Position numbers and translations under genes: made by a program. The notes beneath the pieces are model-generated. The model was not told where the DNA came from and searched no databases. It saw nothing but the letters and a program-made list of their open reading frames with translations. Positions 9,311 through 19,363 of a DNA stretch of 64,000 nucleotides are shown in pieces. Position 1 is the stretch's first letter, and each line of letters begins with the position of its first letter. The DNA comes from Zygotorulaspora mrakii (Eukaryota > Ascomycota > Saccharomycetes > Saccharomycetales > Saccharomycetaceae), in the NCBI RefSeq assembly GCF_013402915.1, contig NC_050725.1, forward strand, positions 186,001 to 250,000, given 5' to 3'.

Positions 9311-11152
9311 ATGGCTGAAGGTGTTTTCCAAGGTGCTATCGGTATCGATTTGGGTACTACTTACTCCTGTGTTGCTACATATGAGAATTCTGTTGAAATT
9401 ATTGCCAACGAGCAAGGTAACAGAGTCACTCCTTCTTTCGTTGCTTTCACTCCAGAAGAAAGATTGATTGGTGATGCTGCTAAGAACCAAGCTGCTTTGA
9501 ACCCAGAAAACACTGTCTTCGATGCAAAGCGTTTGATCGGTAGAAGATTCGATGACGAAGCTGTTCAAAGTGACATGAAGAACTGGCCATTCAAGGTTAT
9601 CGATGTTGCTGATTCTCCAGTTATCGAAGTTCAATACTTGGGTGAAACCAAGACTTTCTCTCCACAAGAAATTTCTGCTATGGTCTTGACCAAGATGAGA
9701 GAAATTGCTGAAGCTAAGATCGCTCAGAAGGTTGAGAAAGCTGTTATCACTGTTCCAGCTTACTTCAACGATGCTCAAAGACAAGCTACCAAGGATGCTG
9801 GTTCTATCGCTGGTTTGAACGTTTTACGTATCATCAACGAACCAACAGCTGCTGCTATTGCTTACGGTTTGGGTGCCGGTAAATCTGACAAAGAAAGACA
9901 CGTCTTAATCTTTGATTTGGGTGGTGGTACTTTCGATGTCTCTCTATTACACATTGCTGGTGGTGTTTACACTGTTAAATCCACTTCCGGTAACACACAT
10001 TTGGGTGGTCAAGATTTCGACACCAACTTATTGGAACATTTCAAGAATGAATTCAAGAAGAAGACTGGTAGCGATATTTCCAAAGATGCCAGAGCTTTGA
10101 GAAGATTAAGAACTGCTGCTGAAAGAGCTAAGAGAACCTTGTCTTCTGTCACTCAAACCACCGTTGAAGTTGACTCTTTATTTGACGGTGAAGACTTCGA
10201 GACTTCAATCACCAGAGCTAGATTTGAAGACATCAACTCTGCTTTATTCAAATCCACTTTGGAACCAGTCGAGCAAGTTTTGAAGGATGCTAAAATTTCC
10301 AAGTCTCAAATTGACGAAGTTGTCTTAGTAGGTGGTTCTACCAGAATTCCAAAGGTTCAAAAATTGTTATCCGATTTCTTTGACGGTAAACAATTGGAAA
10401 AGTCCATCAACCCAGATGAAGCTGTTGCTTATGGTGCTGCTGTTCAAGGTGCTATCTTGACTGGTCAATCTACCTCTGATGAAACCAAAGATCTATTATT
10501 ATTAGATGTTGCCCCATTATCGTTAGGTGTCGGTATGCAAGGTGATATTTTCGGTATCGTTGTTCCAAGAAACACCACAGTTCCAACTATCAAGAGAAGA
10601 ACATTCACTACCGTTGCAGACCATCAAACCACTGTTCAATTCCCAGTCTACCAAGGTGAACGTGTTAACTGTAAAGAAAACACTTTGTTGGGTGAATTTG
10701 ACTTGAAGAACATTCCCCCAATGTCAGCTGGTGAACCAGTCTTGGAAGCTATCTTCGAAGTTGATGCCAACGGTATCTTAAAGGTCACTGCCGTTGAAAA
10801 ATCCACTGGTAAGTCCGCTAACATTACTATCTCTAACGCTGTTGGTAGATTATCTTCTGATGACATCGAAAAGATGGTCAACCAAGCCGAAGAATTCAAG
10901 GCTGCCGATGAAGCTTTCGCCAAGAGACATGAAGCTAGACAAAGACTGGAATCTTACGTTGCTTCTGTTGAACAAAATGTGACTGACCCAGTCTTGTCTT
11001 CTAAATTGAAGAGAGGTGCTAAGTCAAAGATTGAAGGTGCTTTGTCTGACGCCCTTGCTGCTTTGGAAATTGAAGATGCCTCTACTGACGACTTGAGGAA
11101 GGCTGAAGTTGGTCTAAAGAGAGTTGTTACCAAGGCTATGTCATCCCGCTAA
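9311..11152 (+). CDS. SSB1: Ribosome-associated Hsp70 chaperone Ssb
   Basis: Hsp70 of 613 aa, the same length as S. cerevisiae Ssb1/Ssb2 (YDL229W/YNL209W). Ssb binds nascent chains at the ribosome exit with the Zuo1-Ssz1 complex. The start is the ATG at 9311 ([20 protein letters not shown]); the open frame runs further upstream but has no family similarity there. Seen features are the ATPase phosphate loops ([21 protein letters not shown]), the [10 protein letters not shown] segment, the linker [13 protein letters not shown], a substrate domain and a lid domain without an EEVD end, as expected for Ssb. Codon use is strongly biased to preferred yeast codons, indicating high expression. A single copy stands where both duplicated chromosomes of S. 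cerevisiae have one. Confidence 0.98.
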   Translation: MAEGVFQGAIGIDLGTTYSCVATYENSVEIIANEQGNRVTPSFVAFTPEERLIGDAAKNQAALNPENTVFDAKRLIGRRFDDEAVQSDMKNWPFKVIDVADSPVIEVQYLGETKTFSPQEISAMVLTKMREIAEAKIAQKVEKAVITVPAYFNDAQRQATKDAGSIAGLNVLRIINEPTAAAIAYGLGAGKSDKERHVLIFDLGGGTFDVSLLHIAGGVYTVKSTSGNTHLGGQDFDTNLLEHFKNEFKKKTGSDISKDARALRRLRTAAERAKRTLSSVTQTTVEVDSLFDGEDFETSITRARFEDINSALFKSTLEPVEQVLKDAKISKSQIDEVVLVGGSTRIPKVQKLLSDFFDGKQLEKSINPDEAVAYGAAVQGAILTGQSTSDETKDLLLLDVAPLSLGVGMQGDIFGIVVPRNTTVPTIKRRTFTTVADHQTTVQFPVYQGERVNCKENTLLGEFDLKNIPPMSAGEPVLEAIFEVDANGILKVTAVEKSTGKSANITISNAVGRLSSDDIEKMVNQAEEFKAADEAFAKRHEARQRLESYVASVEQNVTDPVLSSKLKRGAKSKIEGALSDALAALEIEDASTDDLRKAEVGLKRVVTKAMSSR

Positions 11153-11393
11153 GCTCTTTGTTAAGATTTTTTCATTAGGTCTTAATCTGTATCTTAGTAT
11201 AATGTTCTATTGTATATCTCATAAGCTATTAAATTGAGTTCATCATTAATATTAACCTGTCCTTGCACTGATTGATTATTTCAGTACGTAAAAACACACT
11301 TATTACCATGTCAAGAACGCATATAAATGATAGCATCGTGATGAGGATAAGAATTTTAATCACGATCTTGATAGCTATATTTTTATTCTATTC

Positions 11394-13169
11394 TCAGCTT
11401 TCTACGACAGGAACGAGTCCAAGCGGTGTTGAAAGCGATTCAATGACTTTTCTGGGACCTCTAATTTCGTCAAACTTTAATATCCCATTACATCTCCCAC
11501 ATATTAGGCCGCCAATAGTGGTACCATCTGACGCAACTCGCAGTTCTTCGCCCCGTCTTTTTGCGATGCGAACTTCTCTCGCTTCAGGAACGTAACTACA
11601 ACTTAGACATCGATAGCCACTAAATTTATAGCGACCGTAGCAACGTCCGCATAGACGATTTTTCCCACTCCAATCTCGATAAAAATATCTAACACCCTTT
11701 CTAGGGCATGCAATACAGTATTTGAGACACTTAGTTGTCGTGAATTTTGCTTGCTCTTCGATACAATGATCTCCGCACGCGTGGACCGCAAGTTTATTGT
11801 CCAGCAATATTGGCTTACCAGAATCCGTTCTGAGACTATAGACAGTATTTTGACCCCTCTTTTCTTCAGTAAATCCAAAATAAATGGGGTCTCTTGAGAC
11901 ACTTTGTGGTCTTGATCTCATTTTGTGGCCACTACGACAATTTGAGAGAACATTCTGTAAGGGGGTCCGCCCTGCTATAGTGCAGTCATAGGTAAAATGG
12001 CAATTTACCTTTCTACCCTCTATCATTTCTGATCTTGCTGATCTTGTAGTGATAGTAACGGCGATACCTAGCGAACGTGAAATATGTACTATTGCGTTCA
12101 TAATGGAGGGATATATGGTTTGAACTGCTACCTTGTAGGCATCGGGACCTTCTTTTCTCTTTATAACATATCCATCAGAATCAATTAGACCAGCTAAAAA
12201 TGCTTCGCGAACTTTTAAATCTTCGCTCCACATGAATACAGGAACTTGTTTTTCACCATCCATTTCTCTTTTAAATTTTAAATTCAATACCGTATTCCAA
12301 AAAGGATTGTTCTTTCTGAGATGTCTCGTCCTGCGGTTTTCACCTGCTTCGCTGCCAAAATACAGTTTTACATGCTTGGCTCTGAGTGGCACTTGTTCGT
12401 CTTTATAACTGGGATAAATTCCCCACATTCTGCACCTTTCGATTAGACCCTCCATTAAACCAGTGTCAAGACTATCTACACTTATTTCTGGTTCTTTCGT
12501 CGTGCCGTCACCCAGCCATAAACCTAATAGCCAGGCCATACTCAAAACAGACGGGCTGATAAGATGTTTTTGGCCGGTCAAGTATTCAGAAAGGACTCCG
12601 TTGCCTGTCAAAACAGGATTGAATCTTAAGAATGAGTTCGAGCGTATTTGGGCTTCTAAAAGATCCAAATCTCTGACTTGAATCTTAAACTCGAGAAATA
12701 CACCGTATTCCTTTTCTTTTTCTTCCATAAATCTTGTAGCCTGTAATCTACCTTCGAAACTCATGGAGAAGTCTTTATGGTGTGTTTTGGGAATGCAAAT
12801 TATCCTGCCATCAAAAGTCAACATTTCTTCAAGGTTTTTCCATTTAACTTTGTAAGTGTTTCTCTTGAAAGAGTTTTCTAATATTGGCTTTGAGGCAGTT
12901 CTCAGTCCCAATTCATGAGCCAAAGTGCATCTAAATCCTAGTCTATGATAAACCGTTTTTCTGAGAGGATCAACTTTTCCAGCTTCACCTTCATTAGCGC
13001 GATGCTTTGTTTTCTGGAGAATTTGGTATGTGGTTTGAACATCCTTTGAGATGTGCTCCACTGTAGTAATCGAACCGTCCGAGCATAAAACAGAAACCCC
13101 TCGCTTTATTTCACTAATGTTCATTGACTGACCGTTAGCCATCGTGATCCTTGTACCTTCTTCTAGCAT
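11394..13169 (-). CDS. HO: HO mating-type switching endonuclease
   Basis: Homing-type endonuclease of 591 aa, ortholog of S. cerevisiae HO (YDL227C, 586 aa), which cuts the MAT locus to start mating-type switching. It derives from the VMA1 intein. Residues 1-135 resemble the protein-splicing (Hint) domain. The two LAGLIDADG motifs are at 214-222 (LLGLWLGDG) and 325-333 (LAGLIDSDG), with likely catalytic acids D221 and D332. A Cys-rich zinc-finger region spans about 465-560 (pairs at 465/469, 485/488, 507/510, 521/524, 557/560). No stop or frameshift interrupts the conserved body. The last 20 residues (from about 572) do not resemble the S. cerevisiae end, which carries further cysteines. It is convergent with SSB and has a 1.7 kb upstream region. 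Confidence 0.96.
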   Translation of the reverse strand: MLEEGTRITMANGQSMNISEIKRGVSVLCSDGSITTVEHISKDVQTTYQILQKTKHRANEGEAGKVDPLRKTVYHRLGFRCTLAHELGLRTASKPILENSFKRNTYKVKWKNLEEMLTFDGRIICIPKTHHKDFSMSFEGRLQATRFMEEKEKEYGVFLEFKIQVRDLDLLEAQIRSNSFLRFNPVLTGNGVLSEYLTGQKHLISPSVLSMAWLLGLWLGDGTTKEPEISVDSLDTGLMEGLIERCRMWGIYPSYKDEQVPLRAKHVKLYFGSEAGENRRTRHLRKNNPFWNTVLNLKFKREMDGEKQVPVFMWSEDLKVREAFLAGLIDSDGYVIKRKEGPDAYKVAVQTIYPSIMNAIVHISRSLGIAVTITTRSARSEMIEGRKVNCHFTYDCTIAGRTPLQNVLSNCRSGHKMRSRPQSVSRDPIYFGFTEEKRGQNTVYSLRTDSGKPILLDNKLAVHACGDHCIEEQAKFTTTKCLKYCIACPRKGVRYFYRDWSGKNRLCGRCYGRYKFSGYRCLSCSYVPEAREVRIAKRRGEELRVASDGTTIGGLICGRCNGILKFDEIRGPRKVIESLSTPLGLVPVVES

Positions 13170-13381
13170 GGTAACAGATTAGCAAGTTGATTTTGCATTG
13201 CTAAAAATGAAGATGGTTGCGCTAGTGAACGCCACATTGACAGAAGGTATGACCTTTTAATATAGCACCTCGGCTATTAAGCTCATCATATTCTTCACCA
13301 TTTTGATCTGTTAGCTCTAGTTTGGGAAATATAAATGGGTTGTATGATGAGCAGAGCTACATAACGCGATTCGTAATACAT

Positions 13382-13391
13382 CATGTAATTA
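13382..13391 (+). promoter_or_regulatory. alpha2-type half site near HO
   Basis: CATGTAATTA matches the half site bound by the alpha2 repressor. It overlaps TACATCA, which resembles the other half of haploid-specific operators, but order and spacing are not canonical. HO is repressed by a1-alpha2 in S. cerevisiae. Weak evidence. Confidence 0.3.
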
Positions 13392-13406
13392 AAGTCTCCG
13401 ATTATC

Positions 13407-13413
13407 CACGAAA
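13407..13413 (+). promoter_or_regulatory. SCB (Swi4/Swi6) box upstream of HO
   Basis: CACGAAA, the exact SBF box that drives late-G1 transcription of HO in S. cerevisiae, about 240 bp before the HO start. Confidence 0.6.
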
Positions 13414-13430
13414 CGTTGAGTCTGTTGTGA

Positions 13431-13437
13431 TTTCGTG
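13431..13437 (-). promoter_or_regulatory. Second SCB box upstream of HO, opposite orientation
   Basis: TTTCGTG on the plus strand is CACGAAA on the minus strand. With the box at 13407-13413 it forms an inverted pair 17 bp apart. Confidence 0.6.
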
Positions 13438-14725
13438 AATATTTGAACAGTTTTTATGTTCCAACACATCCATCTTCACAAAATGATATCCAGGGCAAAA
13501 AAAAAATGGTGCCAAAGAAAGAAAAAGAGCGAGCAGCACTTGTTGCCTCAACTTCGAGCGTTTTTAGTTACCATTTCTGGAGGTTATATACATGAAAACT
13601 TGTTTGCACAAGGCACTGTTTGAGCACCTGTCATCGTGAGATCTGCCGCGTCACAAAAAATGATAAACATTTGTTATCAAATCACATAATCTAAGCACAA
13701 ATCCAATAAAACAAAAAAGACACCATTCAGTTCTAGGGTTAATCTAACTGCAGGTAAAACATACTGCTTGTGGTTTTCTTTTCTTAGCCATCAAAGGTAA
13801 GATAAATATTGTGCCTTTTCTGGGCATAATTATTACCGGTACGCATGAAGCTCATAAGAATCTCACAGTAGCCTAGAGCCTTCTAGGACATGTAACTGGG
13901 ACTCTTTCAAGGAGAAATGTGATTCTTTATGCCCCAAATTCAGCCACTTCAACCCCATTGTGCTGCGTTTTCATCCCTTTGTAGTGAGGTCGATGAGGTT
14001 TTCCATGGAATTTTATTTCCAAAAATGATAACGCTTACTACGCGCTAGTTAAGCCTCAATACGATGAAACATTTCACGTCAACGAAAGAGTCGCAGAAAC
14101 AACCAGAGCCATGCCAACATAGGGGAATGTATCAACTTCTTGGGTAACTCAAGGGTACGTAACCTAGGGATATGAGTGCTGAGATATATCATGCTCTATC
14201 ATGATTTATTTGCAGCCGCATCGGGACAGCTGAGAACACGAATTTCGTAAAGCAACCGGCCACTATGGGCCACCTGTGAGAATAATCATATGTGACCTGA
14301 CTAACGTTATTATGTAGCCAAAAACTGCGTGGGGAAAGGCTCGTATTAAATATAATCTGTGCTCAAATCTCATCGGACACTTGCAAGAGATAGTAGGCCT
14401 CGCCTGAAGAGCCGTATTCACAGACTGAATAGTACCTTCATCTGAGGGATGGCCGCTAAAGTGATTCAATGTTCCTGTGTATCTTGATATCAGGTGGTGG
14501 CGGCTTGCTTTTTAAGGGCAAACAACGTGTAATATCAATGAAACGTCGGTTGGAAGAATGATATACGAGTCCATCAACTAGTTATGCTACCGTTTTTTTG
14601 TTTTGATAGATGGTGTATACGGCAGCCATCAAACGCCCAAGCATGCAATCTTGGTGAGAGTTTTATGCTCAGGCTCATTGACTTGTCAAAGTAATCGTAA
14701 TATAGGCGCCTTCGTATGGTGCGAC

Positions 14726-14739
14726 TGAAAAAAATTTCA
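14726..14739 (+). promoter_or_regulatory. RRPE-like element upstream of RIO2
   Basis: TGAAAAAAATTTCA is close to the ribosomal RNA processing element (TGAAAAATTTT). It lies about 125 bp before RIO2, a ribosome biogenesis gene. Confidence 0.55.
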
Positions 14740-14768
14740 ATCAACTCTTGATATGATAAGTTTAAAAA

Positions 14769-14786
14769 GATGAGATGGGATGAGCT
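14769..14786 (+). promoter_or_regulatory. PAC-like elements upstream of RIO2
   Basis: Two GATGAG cores; the second reads GGGATGAGCT, one mismatch from the PAC core GCGATGAGCT. RRPE followed by PAC is the usual pairing at yeast ribosome biogenesis promoters. Confidence 0.55.
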
Positions 14787-14861
14787 AGACGAGATGATTA
14801 GCTGATAAGCGGTTAGTTAAGAGATCGTGGGGCATTTTGGGTGATTTAATTGTAATAGATA

Positions 14862-16133
14862 ATGAAATTAGATCTGGGGCACATGCGTTACTTGACCGCA
14901 GATGATTTTCGAGTCCTGAAGGCTGTCGAACAGGGCTCGAAAAATCATGAAGTGGTTCCAACTGAAATGATACACCACCTATCGGGATTGAGAGGTGTAT
15001 CTGGTACGAACAGAGCTATTAGTGACCTAGCGAAGGTCAAATTGATCTCAAAGGTTAGAAATGCCAAATACGATGGTTACAAACTGACTTATAATGGATT
15101 CGACTTTCTGGCAATAAAGGCAATGCTTAATAAGGACTCTGTATATTCATTTGGTAACACCATTGGTGTGGGTAAAGAGTCCGATATTTACCAAGTCAGC
15201 GACAAAGAAGGCGTCAAAAAAGTGATGAAGATTCATAGACTAGGAAGAACATCTTTTCATACAGTTAAGAATAATAGAGATTACTTGAAAAACTCTAGAC
15301 AAGGTACGAACTGGATGAAACTTTCTTTATTGGCTGCCTGTAAAGAATATGAGTTCATGTCTCTTCTACACTCCAGCGGTTTCGTTGTACCAAAGCCGTA
15401 TGACTACTCGCGTCACATTATCCTGATGGAGTACATAGATGGGCTGCTGATGAAAAACCTTAGAAAGCACAAAAACATACCAAAACTTTACAGTGATCTA
15501 ATGTGCTTTGCTGTGCATCTTGCTAATAGCGGTCTGATTCATTGTGATTTTAACGAATTCAACATTATTATCAAGAACGAAGAGCAAATAAATGATCCAG
15601 AAGATTGTGGATTTATCGTTATCGATTTTCCGCAGTGTGTTTCCATTCAACACAAAGATGCCGAATTTTATTTTCGAAGAGATATTGACTGTATTCGCAG
15701 ATTCTTCAAGAAGAAATTGAAATATGAACCAAAGCAAGATGTATCAATGTTAGATACTGACGGTTTCGGTGAAGGTTACAAATATGCATATCCCGAATTT
15801 CTCAGAGATGTTAAAAGAACCGGTAACTTGGATGAACTTATCCAGGCTTCTGGTTTCAACAAAAAACATCCCGGTGATAGAGATTTGGAAGAGGCTGTGG
15901 AAGGCATGAGAAACACGGAGTATTATTCTGATGGTGAGGAATCACGGGATGAAGAAGAGGAAGGTGATGATGATGATGATGATTACTATTATTCTGAAGA
16001 TGATGATGAAGACGAGGAAGACGATGATTTCGACAGCCTGGAAGAAGAAAATGAACGTATTATTGAGGCACTATCAGCCGGAGTTGGTAATTTGAAAATG
16101 GATAAACTAGGCAATTATATTTTGGACGAATGA
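14862..16133 (+). CDS. RIO2: Atypical kinase Rio2, 40S ribosome maturation
   Basis: RIO-family kinase/ATPase of 423 aa, ortholog of S. cerevisiae RIO2 (YNL207W, 425 aa), needed for cytoplasmic maturation of the pre-40S particle and 20S to 18S rRNA processing. Residues 1-95 form the winged-helix N-domain (MKLDLGHMRYLTADDF start is conserved). The kinase fold follows with a glycine-rich loop (IGVGKESDIY), the catalytic HCDFNEFN, and the metal-binding IDFPQ. The C-terminus has a long acidic Asp/Glu run (about 358-400) and ends EENERIIEALSAG then KLGNYILDE as in yeast. It is convergent with RTT106, with only 44 bp between stops. Upstream RRPE/PAC elements suggest ribosome-biogenesis co-regulation. 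Confidence 0.97.
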   Translation: MKLDLGHMRYLTADDFRVLKAVEQGSKNHEVVPTEMIHHLSGLRGVSGTNRAISDLAKVKLISKVRNAKYDGYKLTYNGFDFLAIKAMLNKDSVYSFGNTIGVGKESDIYQVSDKEGVKKVMKIHRLGRTSFHTVKNNRDYLKNSRQGTNWMKLSLLAACKEYEFMSLLHSSGFVVPKPYDYSRHIILMEYIDGLLMKNLRKHKNIPKLYSDLMCFAVHLANSGLIHCDFNEFNIIIKNEEQINDPEDCGFIVIDFPQCVSIQHKDAEFYFRRDIDCIRRFFKKKLKYEPKQDVSMLDTDGFGEGYKYAYPEFLRDVKRTGNLDELIQASGFNKKHPGDRDLEEAVEGMRNTEYYSDGEESRDEEEEGDDDDDDYYYSEDDDEDEEDDDFDSLEEENERIIEALSAGVGNLKMDKLGNYILDE

Positions 16134-16177
16134 ACTATATAGATATGCATGTAGAATAAAAGTCATGGTATTTAGTA

Positions 16178-17602
16178 TTAATACTCAACCCCAGACCCCT
16201 CTTCGTCGTCGTCGTCGTCGTCGTCGCCGTCAAGCTCTATCGGGATGTCCTCTAGGCCAAGGGATGCGGAGAAATCGGATCGCTCAACAGATGGGCGTAG
16301 TTGTATGGTATCATTATCCGGACTGCGGCCTTCGTTTTCTTTTTCCAAGTTTCCTATACTTCTGGTCTTTTTATTAACATTTGCCAAAGAATGTTCCTCA
16401 GCTTCTTCCTCCGCTTCCTCTGCATCATCCGCTTCTTCTGCTTCCTCCACATCCTCCTCATCCTCCTCATCCTCATCTTCTGGATTTTCACCTGATTCGT
16501 TCTCACTTCCACTACCATCTGATAAGTCACTTTCGGCTTCAAAATTTTGATCATCGTCTTCATTATCATCGGAAACTACCGCTATTCCAATGGATTCACT
16601 TTCAATTTGTTGCGCGGCTTCTTCAAGGGCTGATGATATACTTTCGTTCGATTGCTGTTGCGACTTATTCTTGGACTTTGCCTTCAGTTCCTCTGACATT
16701 GATTTATCCATGACTTGTTTCCTCTTAACATATTCATCTATCTTCGTGTATTCATTTTGATCAATCATTGAAAACTCGAACTTTTGCTCAGCTTTTGTAA
16801 CCATTGTAACATTGAATGTCAGCCTTGTTATTGAGGAATAAGTTATTGATTCAATTTCAGATGAATCGAAAAGAAGAATTGGTTTCTTAAATCCAAATAT
16901 TATGTGATCTGGCAGAAAATAGAGAGTGCCTTCTTTAGTACCTCTGTGGCATTCAACATGAAATGAAGGATTCTCTTTGATCGATTGAGGTGTTGAGAAG
17001 AAGGGATCAGAAATCCTAAAGCCTGCTAGGATTGCTTGTTTTCGCATATATTCAATACAGATGGTAAAATCATCAACATCATTGGTCAATATTCCAGCCT
17101 TTTTGAATTGAGCAAGCAATACGTCTTTTCCTAGCATAATCAAAAGAGGATCTGAATATTTATTGCCTACTGATTCGGTGTACCTTACGAAAAGATATAA
17201 TTTATTCTCCTTCTCGGCGACAGCCAAGAAAGTTGCCATGGTGATATTCTTACCCAGATTGGTGATACTCATTTCCGTTCTACCCTCTCTAATGAGTGAC
17301 AATACTGGCCTATTGGCATCTGAAGATAAATGCAAAACGACGTCCATCTTCTTCCGAACTGGAAAGAGCACCGATACATCTTCCAACTTGAATATTGTTT
17401 GCGCTTGTTCTGGGACCCAAAATTCTTCTTTCGTATCAATAGCAGAAGTATTTCCTAGTTTTCTCATCTTTCTGCCGTCCTCATTATCGACCAGATATTC
17501 ATATAACTCCTCAAATATTTGAAGTGATTCCGGTAGAGCGTTTGCTACACCTACTATCTTAGAGCGTAAATCGTCTGGCAACCTATCTAAAAAGGGATCC
17601 AT
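16178..17602 (-). CDS. RTT106: Histone chaperone Rtt106
   Basis: Histone H3-H4 chaperone of 474 aa, ortholog of S. cerevisiae RTT106 (YNL206C, 455 aa), used in replication-coupled nucleosome assembly, silencing and histone-gene regulation. The N-terminal 70 residues fit the dimerisation region and residues about 70-300 the double pleckstrin-homology core that binds H3 acetylated on K56. The last 150 residues are an extreme acidic tail of Glu/Asp. Its final Asp run is encoded by a pure (TCG)8 microsatellite at 16203-16226 on the plus strand. The ATG at 17602 is the natural start. Confidence 0.94.
   Translation of the reverse strand: MDPFLDRLPDDLRSKIVGVANALPESLQIFEELYEYLVDNEDGRKMRKLGNTSAIDTKEEFWVPEQAQTIFKLEDVSVLFPVRKKMDVVLHLSSDANRPVLSLIREGRTEMSITNLGKNITMATFLAVAEKENKLYLFVRYTESVGNKYSDPLLIMLGKDVLLAQFKKAGILTNDVDDFTICIEYMRKQAILAGFRISDPFFSTPQSIKENPSFHVECHRGTKEGTLYFLPDHIIFGFKKPILLFDSSEIESITYSSITRLTFNVTMVTKAEQKFEFSMIDQNEYTKIDEYVKRKQVMDKSMSEELKAKSKNKSQQQSNESISSALEEAAQQIESESIGIAVVSDDNEDDDQNFEAESDLSDGSGSENESGENPEDEDEEDEEDVEEAEEADDAEEAEEEAEEHSLANVNKKTRSIGNLEKENEGRSPDNDTIQLRPSVERSDFSASLGLEDIPIELDGDDDDDDDEEGSGVEY
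16203..16226 (+). repeat. (TCG)8 microsatellite in RTT106
   Basis: Eight perfect TCG units coding for part of the C-terminal Asp run of Rtt106; prone to length change. Confidence 0.9.
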
Positions 17603-17918
17603 AGTCGTAAACGGCAGTCTTCAGTGCAACTAAACACATGCCCACTAGAATTGTGATATAAAATCACAGGAACCGCAGAGGTGGCAGTGTTTTAGCTGTG
17701 AGTGTCCTGACGCGGTTCGATCTTTGATCCATTGTCATCTTCACACATCGCTTGCAACGGAGTAATACCGATATTATATAGGATATTTCGTCTTAAAATT
17801 CTCCAGCACTTCTCTGGAGACCCTAATGTGCACAGCATCAGTCAAGTGTTCTCATCTCATGATATCTAGTTGAATGTTATACAAAAATATACAATAGCCT
17901 TTCTACTGAACTTCAAGA
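17603..17918. other. RTT106-GCS1 intergenic region
   Basis: Spacer of 316 bp holding the RTT106 promoter and the GCS1 3' end. I see no RNA gene or clear named site. Confidence 0.5.
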
Positions 17919-19037
17919 TCAAAAATCGTCCCATTCGTCTTCGACTTTGGACTTGGATTTGCCGTTTGAATTTGAGTTTGAATTTGTCTCACTCAACGAG
18001 CTAAATTGTACGCCTCCGTAATTTTTAGAATCACTCGAGCTCAAGTTGTGGTACTCGCCACCTTTTTCAGCATTGCTGGTTGTTTCTCCGGCATACTGCT
18101 GCTGTATATTCTTCGTGAAGGATGAAAATGCTTCCATTCCATAATTACTAGTTTCCTGAAACTTTTGCCCGAATTGAGCTGCAGCTCTTTTTGTTTCTTC
18201 CGATAGCTCACCGGTTTGCCATTGCTGATAACCTGGTTTTATAACAGACTCGTTGACTTCTTCCAAAGATTTCGTCACAGCAGAGCTAAACAATCCCCAT
18301 CCTTTTGTGAAAGTTCCAAAAGGATCTTTTTGGATATTTTCTATACTGAATGTGGCCTTGGCACCCTTTGTTTGATCAGCATCATTGATTGGTGTATTTC
18401 CAAATCCTTGATACTTACCACCCTGAGAAGGTGGCAAGTGGTCAGGTCTCTCTTGGTTCTTCTTACCTAGAGCAGCAAAATAGGTCTCATTGCCATCCTT
18501 GGACTCATGCGAACTTTTCTTTGGTGAGCGACGTGATTCAAGTGGAGTTTGTTGTCGACTACTGTTCTCGCTGAACTCGCTTCTACTCGAGGATTCATTC
18601 TCATCCTTGACTTCACCTAGACTTTTAGGATCAAAATCTGGATGTTCGTGCTCATCGAATTCGGTACCATCTACTTCACATGTTAATTTTTCTTTGTAAT
18701 CGTCTGCGAAAGGATTATTATATTTTACCTTATGCGGTAACGACATATCAATACCGCGAGCAGTCATGTAGTCTGCAAACGGTCCATTACCACCTTTCTC
18801 CATTCTAACAAGTTCCTCTTGTTTGAATTGATCCATTGTAATTGATCTAACGAATGAGACATGAACGCCTAATCCTCGATGAATCCCTGCACATTCCAAG
18901 CAAATGAATATGCCGAACTTCGGAGAGGCCCATTGAGGATTAGGTGCTCCACAATCGATACATTTTTTGTTAGGTCCGATCTTTTGCAATTGCAACAATC
19001 GTCTTCGATTCTCAGGGTCAACTTTCCAATCAGACAT
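17919..19037 (-). CDS. GCS1: Arf GTPase-activating protein Gcs1
   Basis: ArfGAP of 372 aa, single ortholog of the S. cerevisiae pair GCS1 (YDL226C, 352 aa) and SPS18 (YNL204C). It stimulates GTP hydrolysis by Arf1/Arl1 in ER-Golgi and post-Golgi vesicle traffic. The zinc finger is C26-x2-C29-x16-C46-x2-C49, followed by the arginine finger in GIHRGLG (R54). The middle is Ser/Glu-rich and disordered. The C-terminal part has amphipathic Phe/Trp-containing segments ([17 protein letters not shown]) like the lipid-packing sensors of Gcs1, and the protein ends in the acidic aromatic tail DEWDDF. The start at 19037 gives [19 protein letters not shown], the usual family start. Confidence 0.96.
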   Translation of the reverse strand: MSDWKVDPENRRRLLQLQKIGPNKKCIDCGAPNPQWASPKFGIFICLECAGIHRGLGVHVSFVRSITMDQFKQEELVRMEKGGNGPFADYMTARGIDMSLPHKVKYNNPFADDYKEKLTCEVDGTEFDEHEHPDFDPKSLGEVKDENESSSRSEFSENSSRQQTPLESRRSPKKSSHESKDGNETYFAALGKKNQERPDHLPPSQGGKYQGFGNTPINDADQTKGAKATFSIENIQKDPFGTFTKGWGLFSSAVTKSLEEVNESVIKPGYQQWQTGELSEETKRAAAQFGQKFQETSNYGMEAFSSFTKNIQQQYAGETTSNAEKGGEYHNLSSSDSKNYGGVQFSSLSETNSNSNSNGKSKSKVEDEWDDF

Positions 19038-19349
19038 AGTCGCAACGACTTTTCAAACTCGAACTAAGACGTACCTCTAATTCGAAGAGGAGCAGCTACT
19101 TTCAAGGCCACACTTCAACAATCGATATGAATTATTGAAACTGCTGTGAGAGAGACCAGGACCTCCTTGTCAACCTCTTATTTTCTTTTTGAAGATCAAA
19201 CATTTTGATTTTTTATTTCAGTTGGTTCTTTGCGCCAACAAGGAAATCGCGAAGGAAGCTGGTAAAGGGCCCCACGTAAATAAACGATCAATTGATAAAA
19301 GCAGGAATCTCTGCTTCTTTCACCATTAGTTAATCAATTTCGCCTGTAA

Positions 19350-19363
19350 TTCCTAATTAGGAA
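19350..19363. promoter_or_regulatory. Mcm1-type palindrome
   Basis: TTCCTAATTAGGAA, a perfect 14-bp palindrome containing CC(A/T)6GG, the core of Mcm1 binding sites. Three bases on is TGTTTAC (19367-19373), the reverse of a forkhead GTAAACA. Which gene it would serve is unclear, as it is 313 bp before GCS1 and 1.3 kb before SPS19. Confidence 0.45.

Larger units (their letters stand above)
13170..14861. other. HO-RIO2 divergent intergenic region (long HO promoter)
   Basis: A gene-free stretch of 1.69 kb between the HO and RIO2 starts. It contains two Swi4/Swi6-type boxes close to HO, an alpha2-like half site, and RRPE/PAC elements near RIO2. Its length resembles the very long HO control region of S. 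cerevisiae (URS1/URS2). Short open frames in it (for example 14263-14469 on the minus strand) look random. Confidence 0.7.

Noticed and set aside
11272..11595. Plus-strand frame of 107 codons with a hydrophobic segment after SSB
   Set aside because: More than half is antisense to the HO coding end, the first codon is not ATG, and no family resemblance is seen; likely chance.
16165..16713. Overlapping frames antisense to the RTT106 acidic tail
   Set aside because: They mirror the Asp/Glu codon repeats as runs of Arg, Ser or Leu and have no independent support.
17705..17730. GGTTCGATC resembling a tRNA B-box
   Set aside because: The box lacks the closing CC and no A-box or cloverleaf fits around it.
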